Origin: Savagea serpentis
GTDB taxonomy: Bacteria > Bacillota > Bacilli > Bacillales_A > Planococcaceae
Length of the DNA stretch: 64,000 nucleotides
Assembly: GCF_015351395.1 (NCBI RefSeq)
Contig: NZ_JADKPV010000001.1
Coordinates: forward strand, 310,001 to 374,000
Reading direction: 5' to 3'
Made by a program: the position numbers and the translations under genes. A model generated the notes under the pieces. It was not told where the DNA came from, searched no databases, and saw only the letters and a program-made list of their open reading frames with translations. This document shows, piece after piece, positions 35,720 through 45,726 of this stretch. The first letter of the stretch is position 1, and every line of letters starts with the position of its first letter.

Positions 35720-36862
35720 ATGACTGAAGAAATGAACTTAAACGAAGTACAAGATTTTAAAGAAGGCGACCGTGTAAACGGTGTCGTAACAAAAATTGAA
35801 GATAAATCTGTCGTTGTTGAAGTGACTGGTGCACCGTTCGATGGAGTAATTCCGATTAGTGAACTTTCAAGTTTGCATATCGAGCAAGCATCTGACGCAG
35901 TTTCTGTAGGGGACGAGTTGGAACTTAAAATTACAAAAGTAGAAGACGAAAACTATGTCCTTTCAAAACGTCAGATTGATGCAGAGAAAGCATGGGAAAC
36001 ATTAAAACAGCAATTTGAGTCACAAGAAACGATTGAAACCGAAGTGAAAGATGTTGTAAAAGGTGGACTCGTCGTCGATTTAGGCGTTCGTGGTTTCATT
36101 CCAGCATCTCTCGTAGAAGATTATTTTGTCGAATCATTCGAAGACTATAAAGGCCGCACGATGACATTTAAAATTGTTGAAATGGACGAAGAGAAAAACC
36201 GTCTCATCTTATCACATCGCGCAGTCGTAGAAGAAGAAAAAGAAGCGAAAAAAGGCGAATTGCTTGAAACACTCGAAGCAGGTCAAGTATTGGAAGGTAC
36301 AGTACAACGCCTCGCATCATTTGGTGCATTCGTTGACATCGGTGGAGTAGATGGACTCGTTCACATTTCACAACTCGCTCACGAACATGTTGAGAAAGTA
36401 GAAGATGTTGTAAAAGAAGGCGACAAAGTGAATGTGAAAGTACTTTCTGTCGATCCAGAGCAAGAACGTATATCGCTCTCTATTAAAGAAACGCTCGCAG
36501 GCCCGTGGGAAAACATCGGTGAAAAAGTACAAGTCGGTGACGTATTAGAAGGTAAAGTACAACGTATTGTTTCATACGGAGCGTTCGTTGAAGTTTTACC
36601 AGGCGTTGAAGGACTCGTTCACATTTCACGTATTTCACACGATCATATCGGCACACCAGAAGAAGTGTTAAAAGAAGGTCAAGAAGTTCAAGTGAAAGTA
36701 TTGGACGTGAACGAAGCGGATGAACGTTTATCATTAAGCATTAAAGATTTAACAGAGAAACCCGCAGAACAAGTGGAAGAACCTGTTGAATTACCTGAGG
36801 AATCAACTGGATTTTCATTCGGTGATGTCATCGGTGACCAATTAAAAAAGCTTTCTGAATAA
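35720..36862 (+). CDS. ypfD: S1-domain RNA-binding protein (RpsA homologue, YpfD)
   Basis: 380 residues with four S1 repeats (about 15-85, 100-170, 188-256, 273-341). The last two are the most canonical ([37 protein letters not shown]). The acidic C-tail is variable. It resembles bacterial ribosomal protein S1 but is shorter than the six-domain E. coli form, and in Bacillus it is not an essential ribosomal protein. Strong RBS AGGAGGA. A terminator follows. Confidence 0.9.
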   Translation: MTEEMNLNEVQDFKEGDRVNGVVTKIEDKSVVVEVTGAPFDGVIPISELSSLHIEQASDAVSVGDELELKITKVEDENYVLSKRQIDAEKAWETLKQQFESQETIETEVKDVVKGGLVVDLGVRGFIPASLVEDYFVESFEDYKGRTMTFKIVEMDEEKNRLILSHRAVVEEEKEAKKGELLETLEAGQVLEGTVQRLASFGAFVDIGGVDGLVHISQLAHEHVEKVEDVVKEGDKVNVKVLSVDPEQERISLSIKETLAGPWENIGEKVQVGDVLEGKVQRIVSYGAFVEVLPGVEGLVHISRISHDHIGTPEEVLKEGQEVQVKVLDVNEADERLSLSIKDLTEKPAEQVEEPVELPEESTGFSFGDVIGDQLKKLSE

Positions 36863-36880
36863 TTCGCTATAGCGACATAG

Positions 36881-36915
36881 AAAGATGGTGACGCATTTGT
36901 GTCACCATCTTTTTC
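36881..36915 (+). terminator. Terminator after ypfD
   Basis: Stem AAGATGGTGAC / GTCACCATCTT (36882-36892 and 36901-36911) with a T-run. Confidence 0.9.
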
Positions 36916-36934
36916 TTATGTTGTGAGAAAAAGA

Positions 36935-36963
36935 TGCAAAAGCCATCGCGCTTCAAGTATAAT
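36935..36963 (+). promoter_or_regulatory. Probable promoter of der
   Basis: Perfect TATAAT at 36958-36963, 32 bases before the der start. The -35 region TGCAAA (36935-36940, 17-base spacer) is weak. Confidence 0.5.
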
Positions 36964-36994
36964 GTGATAGAAATGTTTTTTGAGGAGGAACGAA

Positions 36995-38305
36995 ATGAAT
37001 AAGCCAACTGTAGCGATTGTAGGGCGCCCGAACGTCGGGAAGTCCACAATCTTCAACCGCATTGTCGGTGAACGTATTTCTATCGTAGAAGACGTGCCTG
37101 GCGTAACGCGTGACCGAATTTATAGCTCTGCTGAATGGCTCAATCATGACTTCAATATGATTGATACAGGTGGAATTGATATCGGAGATGAACCGATTTT
37201 AGAACAAATTAAAGCACAAGCGGAAGTAGCGATTGATGAGGCGGATGTTATCATCTTTATGACGAATGGTCGTGAAGGAGTGACGGATGCGGATGAATAT
37301 GTAGCGAAAATGTTATATAAAACAAAAAAACCTGTCGTCTTAGCAGTAAATAAAATCGATAATTTCGAACAACGTGATTTTATGTATGATTTCTATTCGC
37401 TAGGATTCGGTGATCCGTTCCCGATTTCAGGTTCACATGGATTGGGACTTGGAGATCTATTGGATGAGGTAGCTAATCACTTCCCTCATATGGAAGAGGA
37501 AATCATTGAAGATGACGTCATTCGCTTCTGTTTAATTGGAAGACCAAATGTCGGTAAGTCATCGCTCGTCAATGCAATCGTCGGGGAAGAGCGTGCGATT
37601 GTCAGTGATGTAGCAGGCACGACAACGGATGCGACAGATACCCCGTATGAGTACGAAGGTCAAAAGTACAAAATTATTGATACAGCAGGAATGCGTAAAA
37701 AAGGAAAAGTCTATGAAAAAACAGAAAAGTATAGCGTGCTTCGTGCCTTGCGTGCCATTGAACGCTCCGATGTTGTCTTAATCGTTCTCAATGCAGAAGA
37801 AGGCATTCGAGAGCAAGATAAGCGCATCGCAGGTTATGCGGAAGAGGCAGGAAAAGGACTCATGTTCGTTGTGAACAAGTGGGATGCGATTGAAAAAGAA
37901 ACGAATACGATGGATAATTTTACGAAAGAAATTCGTAAACATTTCATGTTTTTAGATTACGCTCCTATTTTATATGTTTCAGCGAAAACAGGTCGACGCG
38001 TGACGGATTTATTTGAAATGATTCGCTTAATTAGTGACAATCATGCACTGCGTATTCAGTCAAGTGTATTGAATGAGGTCATTGAAGATAGCATCGCACG
38101 CAATCCAGCACCGCAGGAAAAAGGGAAGCGTCTACGCATTTATTACACGACGCAAGTGGCGACGAAGCCACCAACTTTTGTCGTTTTTGTGAACGACCCA
38201 AATATTATGCATTTCTCTTACGTTCGATTTTTGAAAAATCGTTTGCGTGAATCATTCGGATTTGAAGGAACACCGATCCGCATCATTACACGCGAACGCT
38301 CATAA
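36995..38305 (+). CDS. der: GTPase Der (EngA), ribosome assembly
   Basis: 436 residues, the exact length of the B. subtilis protein. Two GTPase domains in tandem, each with GRPNVGKS (about residues 9-16 and 183-190), DTGG / DTAGM, and NKID / NKWD, followed by a KH-like C-terminal domain. Acts in 50S subunit maturation. ATG 36995 follows GAGGAGG; an ORF start at 36980 has no such signal. Likely co-transcribed with gpsA, 20 bases downstream. Confidence 0.95.
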   Translation: MNKPTVAIVGRPNVGKSTIFNRIVGERISIVEDVPGVTRDRIYSSAEWLNHDFNMIDTGGIDIGDEPILEQIKAQAEVAIDEADVIIFMTNGREGVTDADEYVAKMLYKTKKPVVLAVNKIDNFEQRDFMYDFYSLGFGDPFPISGSHGLGLGDLLDEVANHFPHMEEEIIEDDVIRFCLIGRPNVGKSSLVNAIVGEERAIVSDVAGTTTDATDTPYEYEGQKYKIIDTAGMRKKGKVYEKTEKYSVLRALRAIERSDVVLIVLNAEEGIREQDKRIAGYAEEAGKGLMFVVNKWDAIEKETNTMDNFTKEIRKHFMFLDYAPILYVSAKTGRRVTDLFEMIRLISDNHALRIQSSVLNEVIEDSIARNPAPQEKGKRLRIYYTTQVATKPPTFVVFVNDPNIMHFSYVRFLKNRLRESFGFEGTPIRIITRERS

Positions 38306-38325
38306 TGAAAGAAAGTAGGGATATT

Positions 38326-39351
38326 ATGGCGAAAGTAGCTGTACTCGGAGCGGGTAGTTGGGGTACGGCGATTGCCTTCGTTTTGGCGAACAATGATCAC
38401 GATACGGTCATTTGGGCACGTCGAGAAGAACAAGTAGCAGAAATAAATGAACAACATACGAATGCTCGGTATTTAAAAGAAGCGCAACTCCCCCATAATT
38501 TACGTGCAACGTCTCACTTGAAAGAAGCGGTTGACGGAGCGGATGCGATCGTTTTAGCGGTACCGACAAAAGCGATGCGCGCGATATTAGCAGATTTGAA
38601 TACAATAGTGGCAAAACCGACAAAATGGATTCACGTATCGAAAGGGATTGAACCTGACTCGTTGCTTCGTGTTTCAGAAGTGATAGAAGAAGTGTTACGT
38701 CCAGAATTAATCGAATCGATTGTCGCTTTATCTGGACCGAGCCATGCAGAAGAAGTCGTTGAAAAAAAACCGACGACAGTAGCTGTTGCCTCTCATTCAT
38801 TAGAAGCGGCACAATATGCGCAAGACCTTTTTATGAATGAAGCGTTTCGTGTGTATACGAATGATGATATTGTAGGGGTGGAAATTGGCGGTTCTTTGAA
38901 AAACGTCATCGCACTCGCAGCAGGTATTACAGACGGAATGGAGCAAGGAGATAATGCGAAAGCGGCGCTTATCACGCGAGGGCTCGCTGAAATGACGAGA
39001 CTCGGAGTGAAAATGGGAGCGAACCCTTTAACGTTTTCAGGGCTTGCCGGACTCGGTGACTTAATTGTCACATGTACGAGTGTCCATTCGCGCAACTGGA
39101 AAACAGGATACGCGCTAGGGCAAGGTCAAACATTGGACCAAATTGAGCGTGAAATGGGCATGGTCATCGAAGGGGTACGCACAGCGAAAGCGACGTATCA
39201 ACTCTCTAAACTCCATGACGTTTCGATGCCGATTACTGAAGTGTTATATGCGATTTTATTTGAAGGAATCACTTTAGATAAAGGAGTCCAATCTTTAATG
39301 GGGCGGATGAAAAAACAAGAAGTAACTGATATTTTTGATGACATGTTTTGA
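38326..39351 (+). CDS. gpsA: Glycerol-3-phosphate dehydrogenase [NAD(P)+]
   Basis: 341 residues. N-terminal Rossmann motif VLGAGSWGTAIA, substrate-site GPSHAEEV, KNVIALAAGI and GLGDLIVTCTS motifs. Makes sn-glycerol 3-phosphate from dihydroxyacetone phosphate for phospholipid synthesis, which links it to plsC nearby. ATG 38326 is used (AGTAGGGATATT upstream). Followed by yphE and yphF as in B. subtilis. Confidence 0.94.
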   Translation: MAKVAVLGAGSWGTAIAFVLANNDHDTVIWARREEQVAEINEQHTNARYLKEAQLPHNLRATSHLKEAVDGADAIVLAVPTKAMRAILADLNTIVAKPTKWIHVSKGIEPDSLLRVSEVIEEVLRPELIESIVALSGPSHAEEVVEKKPTTVAVASHSLEAAQYAQDLFMNEAFRVYTNDDIVGVEIGGSLKNVIALAAGITDGMEQGDNAKAALITRGLAEMTRLGVKMGANPLTFSGLAGLGDLIVTCTSVHSRNWKTGYALGQGQTLDQIEREMGMVIEGVRTAKATYQLSKLHDVSMPITEVLYAILFEGITLDKGVQSLMGRMKKQEVTDIFDDMF

Positions 39352-39365
39352 AAGGATGAGAAAAT

Positions 39366-39593
39366 ATGAGTCCGTTGGATAAAATGTGGCTATCCTTTTA
39401 CGGTCTCGGTTTTATGGCGATTTCAATCGGCTTGATTTTATTGAGTCGTCATAAAATCGATAATGGAATTTTACGATTTTTTACGGCTTTAATTGCGTGG
39501 GTACTCTTTATTACATCGTTTTTCATCATGGTCTATCTCGTCTTTAATGGACCTACGCCGAGTGCGGGCGTCATCGTAGGTGGTCTACTATGA
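39366..39593 (+). CDS. yphE: DUF2768 small membrane protein (YphE-like)
   Basis: 75 residues with two membrane helices (about 7-27 and 38-60). Begins MSPLDKMWLSFYGLGFMAISIGL, close to the DUF2768 family. Function unknown. RBS AAAGGATGAG. The stop overlaps the yphF ATG by four bases, so it is coupled to that lipoprotein. Confidence 0.75.
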   Translation: MSPLDKMWLSFYGLGFMAISIGLILLSRHKIDNGILRFFTALIAWVLFITSFFIMVYLVFNGPTPSAGVIVGGLL

Positions 39594-40336
39594 AACGCAT
39601 ACTACAATTGTTTCTAGCAACTTTCATGCTTGTCATGTTAGCAGCTTGTGGTGGGGGTGTTCAAGAAAGTCCAGAAAGTTTACGTACGCCTTATGATGAT
39701 CAAATTGAGCTCATGCAACGAGCAGTCGATCAATACCGCGAAAAAACAGGTGGTTTATTGCCGATTAAAACACGTGAAAGCGATACGGATATCTATATTA
39801 AATATCCGATTGAATTTTCGAATATCGTTCCGCAATATACAGAGAAAATTCCGATGAACGCCTATGAAAAAGGAGGCGTCTTCCAATATGTCATTTATGA
39901 TGCGGAAGACAATCCACGTGTAAAGCTTGTCGACATTCGAGCGGCAGAGCGTATACGAGAATTAAATTTACGCAAACAAGTGAACGGTAAGGTACCATTT
40001 GGTGATGAAATTGCACCGAATGTTTATAAAATTGATTTTGATGCGATGGGCTTTAAAAAACCTTTGACGGTGCCAAGCCCTTATTCACAATCTCAATTAC
40101 CGCTAGTCGTGGCAGGAAATGGTCAGTTTTATGTCGATTATTCCATCGACTTAGCGAATGAATTATCGAATACGAAGCTGAATGTTCAAAAAGAAGAAGA
40201 TATTCGTTATATATTAGCTGAAGCATCTAATGTATTGCCTGCTTATTCTCTTCCGTATCGATTAAACGAAGCAGGAGAGCCTGTTATGCATTACGAAATC
40301 ACACCACGTACCAGTGAAGAAAAAGCCGAAAACTAA
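39590..40336 (+). CDS. yphF: Predicted lipoprotein YphF
   Basis: 248 residues. A lipoprotein signal peptide with lipobox LAAC places the lipidated cysteine near residue 20; the rest is a soluble extracytoplasmic domain without recognised catalytic motifs. YphF occupies the same place, between gpsA-yphE and spoIVA-hbs, in B. subtilis. Here the next gene is hbs. Function unknown. Closed by a terminator. Confidence 0.78.
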   Translation: MKRILQLFLATFMLVMLAACGGGVQESPESLRTPYDDQIELMQRAVDQYREKTGGLLPIKTRESDTDIYIKYPIEFSNIVPQYTEKIPMNAYEKGGVFQYVIYDAEDNPRVKLVDIRAAERIRELNLRKQVNGKVPFGDEIAPNVYKIDFDAMGFKKPLTVPSPYSQSQLPLVVAGNGQFYVDYSIDLANELSNTKLNVQKEEDIRYILAEASNVLPAYSLPYRLNEAGEPVMHYEITPRTSEEKAEN

Positions 40337-40340
40337 TGAA

Positions 40341-40367
40341 AAGGACCTCATTTTCGAGGTCTTTTTT
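40341..40367 (+). terminator. Terminator after yphF
   Basis: Stem GACCTC / GAGGTC (40344-40349 and 40356-40361), extended by weaker pairs, with a six-T tail. Confidence 0.8.
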
Positions 40368-40416
40368 CAAATTTAATTTAAAAACCGAAAAAACTTTAGA
40401 AATGAGCACAAATATT

Positions 40417-40445
40417 GTTGCACCGCGGTTTCTCTTATGTTAATC
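40417..40445 (+). promoter_or_regulatory. Possible promoter of hbs
   Basis: TTGCAC (40417-40422), 17-base spacer, TAATCT (40440-40445) preceded by TGt. The -10 is weak, and this highly expressed gene may have further promoters; the 156-base gap holds nothing else that I recognise. Confidence 0.35.
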
Positions 40446-40492
40446 TTTGTTTACAGGTTTTATATGAACCCCTTTGAGAGGAGGTGACTGAT

Positions 40493-40765
40493 GTGAACAA
40501 GACAGAATTAATCAATGCAGTCGCTCAAAAAACTGAACTTCCGAAAAAAGACGCTGCGAAAGCAGTAGACGCTGTATTCGGAACGATTCAAGAGACACTT
40601 GCTGAAGGTGAAAAAGTACAATTAATTGGTTTCGGTAACTTCGAAGTACGTGATCGTGCTGCTCGTAAGGGACGCAACCCGCAAACTGGTAAAGAAATCG
40701 AAATTCCAGCGAGCAAAGTACCAGCATTTAAAGCAGGTAAAGCTCTTAAAGATGCGGTTAAATAA
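40493..40765 (+). CDS. hbs: Histone-like DNA-binding protein HBsu
   Basis: 90 residues of the HU family. The DNA-binding arm [27 protein letters not shown] is intact and nearly identical to B. subtilis HBsu. Coats and bends DNA, essential in Bacillus. The start is the GTG at 40493, giving [10 protein letters not shown]; it is preceded by a full AGGAGGTGA, whereas an in-frame GTG at 40484 lies inside that signal. spoIVA is not present upstream. Confidence 0.96.
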   Translation: MNKTELINAVAQKTELPKKDAAKAVDAVFGTIQETLAEGEKVQLIGFGNFEVRDRAARKGRNPQTGKEIEIPASKVPAFKAGKALKDAVK

Positions 40766-40775
40766 TAACATAGCG

Positions 40776-40833
40776 AAAAAAGAGCGAGATGCGCCATTGT
40801 TTAAAAAATGGCGCGATACTCGCTCTTTTTTTA
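40776..40833 (+). terminator. Compound terminator after hbs
   Basis: An outer stem AAAAAAGAGCGAG / CTCGCTCTTTTTT (40776-40788 and 40819-40831) encloses an inner perfect stem GCGCCATT / AATGGCGC (40791-40798 and 40807-40814), then a T-run. Confidence 0.9.
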
Positions 40834-40869
40834 TTTTGAAACTACTATCTGTACGGGATATGTCCTTTA

Positions 40870-40878
40870 TGCTACTAT
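40870..40878 (+). promoter_or_regulatory. Possible extended -10 promoter for folE
   Basis: TGc-TACTAT (TACTAT at 40873-40878), 61 bases before folE. A TTGACA at 40896-40901 also looks like a -35 but has no matching -10. Confidence 0.3.
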
Positions 40879-40939
40879 CTTGAAAGACAGACTTGTTGAC
40901 ATAAACAATATATTGATTTTTTAGGAGGAACATCGAGCG

Positions 40940-41506
40940 ATGACGAATGTAGATTTAAAAAAGATAGAGCAAGCGGTAACGATGATTTTAGAAGCGGTCG
41001 GCGAAGATCCAAATCGTGAAGGATTACTCGATACACCGAAGCGCGTTTCCAAAATGTATGCAGAAGTATTTAGCGGGTTGCAAGACGACCCTAAAAAATA
41101 TTTTGAGACGGTTTTTGATGAAGGACACGAGGAAGTCGTATTAGTGAAAGACATTCCCTTTTATTCAATGTGCGAACATCATCTCGTTCCCTTTTTTGGG
41201 CATGCCCATATCGCTTATATCCCAAAAGGGGGAAAAGTTGCTGGTTTGTCAAAATTAGCGCGAGCAGTGGAAGCGACAGCGAAGCGTCCACAATTGCAAG
41301 AGCGTATCACATCAACAGTAGCAGATGCGATGGTAGAGATGCTAGATCCGCAAGGCGTGTACGTTGTCGTAGAAGCGGAACACCTTTGTATGACGATGCG
41401 CGGTGTTAAAAAACCAGGAGCAAAAACAGTGACGACTGTAGCGCGTGGCGTATTTGAAACAGATGCTGTAAAACGCAATGAAATTTTGACATTTATTCGT
41501 TCGTAA
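40940..41506 (+). CDS. folE: GTP cyclohydrolase I
   Basis: 188 residues (MtrA in B. subtilis). Zinc and catalytic motifs [17 protein letters not shown] and [13 protein letters not shown] are intact; the protein has the typical length. Converts GTP to dihydroneopterin triphosphate, first step of folate synthesis. RBS TAGGAGG. In Bacillus it forms the mtrAB operon with TRAP; here a promoter-like element lies between the two. Confidence 0.95.
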   Translation: MTNVDLKKIEQAVTMILEAVGEDPNREGLLDTPKRVSKMYAEVFSGLQDDPKKYFETVFDEGHEEVVLVKDIPFYSMCEHHLVPFFGHAHIAYIPKGGKVAGLSKLARAVEATAKRPQLQERITSTVADAMVEMLDPQGVYVVVEAEHLCMTMRGVKKPGAKTVTTVARGVFETDAVKRNEILTFIRS

Positions 41507-41511
41507 CGCCT

Positions 41512-41541
41512 TTGCGAAAGCGTTAAAAATTATGTTATGAT
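41512..41541 (+). promoter_or_regulatory. Possible promoter of mtrB-hepS-menG-hepT
   Basis: TTGCGA (41512-41517), 18-base spacer, TATGAT (41536-41541) preceded by TGt; 35 bases before mtrB. Confidence 0.45.
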
Positions 41542-41575
41542 TGATTGTGAGACACTGATGAAAGGTGTGGAGGAA

Positions 41576-41800
41576 ATGGCGCAATTAGACTACGTCGTCA
41601 TTAAAGCAAAAGAAGATGGCGTCAACGTCATCGGGTTAACGCGAGGCAATGATACGAAATTCCATCATACAGAAAAGCTAGATTGTGGTGAAGTGATGAT
41701 TGCACAATTTACTGAGCACACTTCTGCGATGAAAATTCGGGGACATGCCGAAATTGTCACCGCTCATGGAACGATGGTAAGTGAACCAAAAGAGTCGTGA
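41576..41800 (+). CDS. mtrB: trp RNA-binding attenuation protein (TRAP)
   Basis: 74 residues. It aligns with B. subtilis TRAP along its length ([48 protein letters not shown]). The RNA-contacting residues equivalent to Lys37, Lys56 and Arg58 are present as Lys34, Lys53 and Arg55. The 11-mer binds tryptophan and NAG repeats and attenuates trp genes. ATG 41576 gives the family length; upstream in-frame codons (41537, 41558) would add an unconserved tail. The trp operon itself is not in this window. Confidence 0.93.
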   Translation: MAQLDYVVIKAKEDGVNVIGLTRGNDTKFHHTEKLDCGEVMIAQFTEHTSAMKIRGHAEIVTAHGTMVSEPKES

Positions 41801-41819
41801 AAGAAATGGAGAACGAAAG

Positions 41820-42539
41820 ATGAAGAAAACTTGGGTTGAACGACAAATAAATACGTATCATACACGTTTGCAATCCCTCGTCTATGAACGTTCTATCAAT
41901 GAGGAGCTCGGTGCGCCTGTCGTATCGCCTCTATTCATCTTTTTAACATTATGGCCTCAGTTACAAAAAGAACAACTTGACGAGCAAGCTATGATTCCAG
42001 CATTGGCGGTAGGCGCCGCGAAATGTTCTTTCGAAGTGCATGATAATGTCACATTAGATGCAGTAGAGGAGCGAGATCAATTAACGGTCTTAGCTGGGGA
42101 TCATTATAGTGGAATTTATTATCAAATATTAGCGGAACATCGCCAATTTAAACGAATTGGTCAATTTTCACAAGCGATTATGGCTGTGAATGAAGCGCGA
42201 ACAACGTATCGATTTGAGCAACAATTAACACCGGAACGTTGGTTGCATTATGTCAAAGAGATTGAGGTGCGCTTGTTAGAGACGCTCTATGAAGACAGTG
42301 AACAAGCAGCATATATCCCTTTACTAAGTATCGCTTACTCGCTATATTTACTTCAACAAAATAGCGAAAGATGGGGATTGCAACAACTGTCAGAGAAAGA
42401 ACGGCGAACGCTCCAACAAAACTTAGAAATACAATTTGAAAATCAAGCAAAGCATTTATCGATGACTGCAAGCGAGCAAGATTTTTGGTTAGGTCGTGTG
42501 ACAGTACAACAGAAAGAAGGGGAATTCATTGTTATCTAA
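41820..42539 (+). CDS. hepS: Heptaprenyl diphosphate synthase component I
   Basis: 239 residues. The central [19 protein letters not shown] (about 84-102) and the preceding [14 protein letters not shown] identify the small HepS subunit; the rest is divergent, as usual. With HepT it makes the C35 prenyl chain of menaquinone. ATG 41820 follows TGGAGAAC. It overlaps menG, and the hepS-menG-hepT order is the Bacillus one. Confidence 0.85.
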   Translation: MKKTWVERQINTYHTRLQSLVYERSINEELGAPVVSPLFIFLTLWPQLQKEQLDEQAMIPALAVGAAKCSFEVHDNVTLDAVEERDQLTVLAGDHYSGIYYQILAEHRQFKRIGQFSQAIMAVNEARTTYRFEQQLTPERWLHYVKEIEVRLLETLYEDSEQAAYIPLLSIAYSLYLLQQNSERWGLQQLSEKERRTLQQNLEIQFENQAKHLSMTASEQDFWLGRVTVQQKEGEFIVI

Positions 42540-43224
42540 AGAAGAGAAAGTACACCAAGTGTTTGAAAGTATATCCGAAGATTACGATAAGATGAATTCG
42601 GTCATCAGCTTCAATTTACATAAAAAATGGCGTACCGATATGATGGCGAAAATGCGCGTATTTGAAGGCGCAAAAGCATTGGATGTTTGCTGTGGAACAG
42701 CGGATTGGACCGTTGCATTAGCAGAAGCAGCAGGACCGACAGGAGAAGTGGTCGGTCTCGATTTTAGCGAGAACATGTTGAGCGCTGGGCGTCCGAAAAT
42801 CACTCGTTTTCCGAATGCTAGACTCATTCAAGGAAATGCGATGGAACTGCCTTTTCCAGATGCCTCATTTGATTATGTAACGATCGGTTTCGGTTTGCGT
42901 AACGTGCCGGACTACGATCAAGTGTTACGTGAAATGTATCGCGTATTAAAACCAGGCGGTATGGCGGCATGTTTAGAAACATCACAACCTGAACTTCCAG
43001 TCTATCGTCAGTTGTTCAAGTTTTATTTTAAAAATATTATGCCTTTGTTCGGAAAAGTATTCGCAAAAAGTTATGATGAATACTCATGGTTACAAGAGTC
43101 GGCAGACGATTTCCCAGGGCGTAAACAGCTCGCTGAAATGTTTGTGAATGCAGGCTTTCAAGATGTAGCGTATAAAGGGTATAGCGGTGGAGCAGCAGCA
43201 GGACATATCGGCTTCAAATATTGA
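42529..43224 (+). CDS. menG: Demethylmenaquinone methyltransferase
   Basis: 231 residues, class I SAM methyltransferase of the UbiE/MenG family. SAM motif [15 protein letters not shown], followed by [17 protein letters not shown] near the N-terminus and [25 protein letters not shown]. Performs the last step of menaquinone synthesis. The start is TTG 42529, with GAAGGGGAA upstream, overlapping hepS by 11 bases. Confidence 0.95.
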   Translation: MLSKEEKVHQVFESISEDYDKMNSVISFNLHKKWRTDMMAKMRVFEGAKALDVCCGTADWTVALAEAAGPTGEVVGLDFSENMLSAGRPKITRFPNARLIQGNAMELPFPDASFDYVTIGFGLRNVPDYDQVLREMYRVLKPGGMAACLETSQPELPVYRQLFKFYFKNIMPLFGKVFAKSYDEYSWLQESADDFPGRKQLAEMFVNAGFQDVAYKGYSGGAAAGHIGFKY

Positions 43225-43245
43225 GTGAATAGGGAAGGGAATACC

Positions 43246-44220
43246 TTGAATAAATTACAAATGATGTCTCTTTATCGAGACTTTCGAAAAGATTTACAAT
43301 TGATAGAAAAACAATTGGAGCGCTCGGTACGTTCTTCTTCCCCTGTTATTCAAGATGCGTCGATGCACTTACTAAAAGCAGGTGGCAAACGAATTCGTCC
43401 GATTTTTGTCATTTTGAGCGCTCAGTTTGGAACGTATGAAGAAGAGAATGTCGCACGTGTAGCGGTCGCTCTAGAATTAATTCATATGGCGTCGCTCGTA
43501 CATGACGATGTCATCGATGATTCGGATATGCGTCGTGGATTAAAAACAGTAAAAGCGCGCTATGATAATCGAGTGGCGATGTACACAGGCGATTTCATGT
43601 TTGCCCGTGCTTTGGAAACGATGAGTGCAATCAGCAATCAACAAATGCATGAAACATTAGCGCAGACGATGCTCGATATTTGTAAAGGTGAAATCATTCA
43701 AATGCATGATCAACGTCGAGTTGATCAAAATTTACGAGATTATTTGCGACGTATTAAACGTAAAACAGCACTCTTACTCTCAACGAGCTGTGAACTTGGG
43801 GCACGCGTTTCTGGCACTTCTGAAGAGAATATTCGTCGTCTCACACGTTTCGGTTATTTCGCAGGGATGGCTTTCCAAATTGTCGATGACATTTTAGATA
43901 TCGTCTCTACAGATGCGAAATTAGGAAAACCAGCAGGCAGCGACTTGTTAAATGGTCATTTAACACTACCGACTCTTTATTTGCTTCAAGATGAGAAATT
44001 CGTTGGTTATATGAATGCTGCGTTCGATGAAACGTTAACCGAAGAAGAGCGTAAAAATATGTTGCAATACATTCGCCAAAGCGGAGCGATTGAATACGCA
44101 CAACAAATGAGCGATCGCTATTTACAAAAAGCGATGGACGAAATCGAACCTTTGGAAGAGGGGCGCGCAAAAGATGCCTTTTATCAAATTGCTCACTTCA
44201 TCGGTCAGCGTAAATATTGA
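43246..44220 (+). CDS. hepT: Heptaprenyl diphosphate synthase component II
   Basis: 324 residues, all-trans polyprenyl synthase. First and second aspartate-rich motifs are DDVIDDSD and DDILD; GGKRIRP near residue 55 is also diagnostic. Catalytic partner of HepS. I choose TTG 43246 because GGAAGGGAA precedes it; a GTG at 43225 is in frame without such a signal. Confidence 0.93.
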   Translation: MNKLQMMSLYRDFRKDLQLIEKQLERSVRSSSPVIQDASMHLLKAGGKRIRPIFVILSAQFGTYEEENVARVAVALELIHMASLVHDDVIDDSDMRRGLKTVKARYDNRVAMYTGDFMFARALETMSAISNQQMHETLAQTMLDICKGEIIQMHDQRRVDQNLRDYLRRIKRKTALLLSTSCELGARVSGTSEENIRRLTRFGYFAGMAFQIVDDILDIVSTDAKLGKPAGSDLLNGHLTLPTLYLLQDEKFVGYMNAAFDETLTEEERKNMLQYIRQSGAIEYAQQMSDRYLQKAMDEIEPLEEGRAKDAFYQIAHFIGQRKY

Positions 44221-44230
44221 TGGATAACAG

Positions 44231-44259
44231 TTGAAACAAAAGGCTTACAGTGGTACGAT
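44231..44259 (+). promoter_or_regulatory. Promoter of ndk
   Basis: TTGAAA (44231-44236), 17-base spacer, TACGAT (44254-44259) preceded by TGg; 43 bases before ndk. Confidence 0.65.
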
Positions 44260-44301
44260 AATTGTTGGGTTTTTACATATTGATGAAATGGAGTGTTACA
44301 C

Positions 44302-44715
44302 ATGGAAAAAACATTTTTAATGGTTAAACCAGACGGTGTTAAGCGTAACTTAATTGGAGAAATCGTTAGCCGTTTTGAGAAAAAAGGTTATAAATTAGTA
44401 GGTGCGAAATTAATGCAAATTTCACCTGAACTTGCACAAGAGCACTACGGCGAGCATAAAGAGCGTCCATTCTTCGGAGAACTCGTAGAATTCATCACAT
44501 CCGGTCCAGTATTCGCGATGGTTTGGGAAGGCGAAAATGTCATCTCAACTGCACGTTTCATGATGGGTGCTACAAACCCTGCTGAAGCGACACCAGGAAC
44601 AGTGCGTGGAGACTACGCAATTACTGTTGGTGAAAACATCATTCACGGTTCAGACTCACCTGAATCTGCTGAACGTGAAATCGGCTTATTCTTCAAAGAA
44701 GAAGAGCTCGTTTAA
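44302..44715 (+). CDS. ndk: Nucleoside diphosphate kinase
   Basis: 137 residues. Phosphohistidine motif [20 protein letters not shown] is intact, and the start [20 protein letters not shown] is typical. Balances NTP and dNTP pools. ATG 44302 is used (TGGAGTG upstream). Own promoter and terminator; cheR follows, as in B. subtilis. Confidence 0.96.
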   Translation: MEKTFLMVKPDGVKRNLIGEIVSRFEKKGYKLVGAKLMQISPELAQEHYGEHKERPFFGELVEFITSGPVFAMVWEGENVISTARFMMGATNPAEATPGTVRGDYAITVGENIIHGSDSPESAEREIGLFFKEEELV

Positions 44716-44730
44716 TAACGAATATCTTAT

Positions 44731-44761
44731 ACAGTCTCACGGATTCCGTGAGGCTGTTTTT
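44731..44761 (+). terminator. Terminator after ndk
   Basis: Twelve-pair stem ACAGTCTCACGG / CCGTGAGGCTGT (one T-G pair) with an ATT loop and T-run, ending 26 bases before cheR. Confidence 0.85.
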
Positions 44762-44786
44762 ACATACTGAAAGGCAGGTTTCATCC

Positions 44787-45560
44787 ATGTCAGATTATGA
44801 ACAGTTTATCGAGAAGGTCAAAAGAAAAACACGTATCGACCTTTCTCTTTATAAAGAAGCGCAAATGAAGCGACGCCTTACTTCCCTTTATGAGAAGAGG
44901 GGGTACCGTAATTTTACGGAATACTTTGAAGCGATTGATCGGGATTCGGCTTTATTAGATGAATTTTTAGACCGAATGACGATTAATGTTTCTGAATTTT
45001 ACCGCAACGCGCAACGTTGGAAAGTATTGCAAGATAAAATCTTCCCACAGTTACTTGAAAAAAATAAACGTTTAAAAATTTGGAGTGCAGCATGTTCAAC
45101 AGGAGAAGAGCCTTATTCATTAGCGATGGTTTTATCAAATCATATTCCGCTACGCGATATTTCCATTCAAGCAACGGATTTGGATAAAGGAGTGATTGAG
45201 CAAGCAAAAGTTGGATTGTACGGTGCGCGTTCCATTAAAGAGGTTCCGAAGGACATCGTCGATCGTTACTTCATCAAAGAAGGTACTCATTATCAAGTTG
45301 TCGATGAAATTAAACGTACGGTTACATTCCGTCAACATAATTTATTAGAAGACCGTTACGAACCGAATCATGATTTAATCGTTTGCCGTAACGTGATGAT
45401 CTATTTCACTGAAGAAGCGAAAGATCAAATTTATCATAACTTTTCAAAAGCATTAAAAATTGGTGGTATTTTGTTTGTAGGAAGTACGGAGCAAATTTTT
45501 AATCCTGAGCAATACGGTTTTGAAGTCGTCGATACATTTTTCTATCAAAAAGTAAAATAA
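44787..45560 (+). CDS. cheR: Chemotaxis protein methyltransferase CheR
   Basis: 257 residues. N-terminal helical domain (about 1-75) and SAM-binding domain with [18 protein letters not shown], and NVMIYF near the C-terminus. Methylates glutamates of chemoreceptors, so the organism is expected to be motile and chemotactic. ATG 44787 follows AAAGGCAGG. The 26-base gap after the ndk terminator leaves no room for a clear promoter, so read-through from ndk is likely. Confidence 0.93.
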   Translation: MSDYEQFIEKVKRKTRIDLSLYKEAQMKRRLTSLYEKRGYRNFTEYFEAIDRDSALLDEFLDRMTINVSEFYRNAQRWKVLQDKIFPQLLEKNKRLKIWSAACSTGEEPYSLAMVLSNHIPLRDISIQATDLDKGVIEQAKVGLYGARSIKEVPKDIVDRYFIKEGTHYQVVDEIKRTVTFRQHNLLEDRYEPNHDLIVCRNVMIYFTEEAKDQIYHNFSKALKIGGILFVGSTEQIFNPEQYGFEVVDTFFYQKVK

Positions 45561-45562
45561 TA

Positions 45563-45604
45563 AATAGACTGCATAAGGCATATGCCAGAAGCAGTCTATT
45601 TTCA
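45563..45604 (+). terminator. Terminator after cheR
   Basis: Stem AATAGACTGC / GCAGTCTATT (45563-45572 and 45591-45600) with an inner palindrome GGCATATGCC (45577-45586); the T-tail is short. Confidence 0.7.
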
Positions 45605-45652
45605 TATAAAAAGAGGGAATTGTCATTTAGGCATTTCCTCACCTTTGAAAAA

Positions 45653-45661
45653 TGGTATACT
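45653..45661 (+). promoter_or_regulatory. Extended -10 promoter of the aro operon
   Basis: TGg-TATACT (TATACT at 45656-45661), about 65 bases before aroF. No clear -35. Confidence 0.5.
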
Positions 45662-45682
45662 ACTAATTATATTTAGTTTTAA

Positions 45683-45707
45683 CGCATTAACTTGCTAAAG
45701 TAATGCG
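45683..45707 (+). promoter_or_regulatory. Leader hairpin just upstream of the aroF ribosome binding site
   Basis: Perfect seven-base stem CGCATTA / TAATGCG (45683-45689 and 45701-45707), 11-base loop, ending a few bases before the GAAAGGGG Shine-Dalgarno. Not a terminator (no T-run). Confidence 0.45.
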
Positions 45708-45726
45708 GATAGAAAGGGGAAAAATT

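Noticed and set aside
40896-40901. TTGACA upstream of folE as a -35 box
   Set aside because: At 16-18 bases downstream the sequence is TTTTTA-like and runs into the ribosome binding site.
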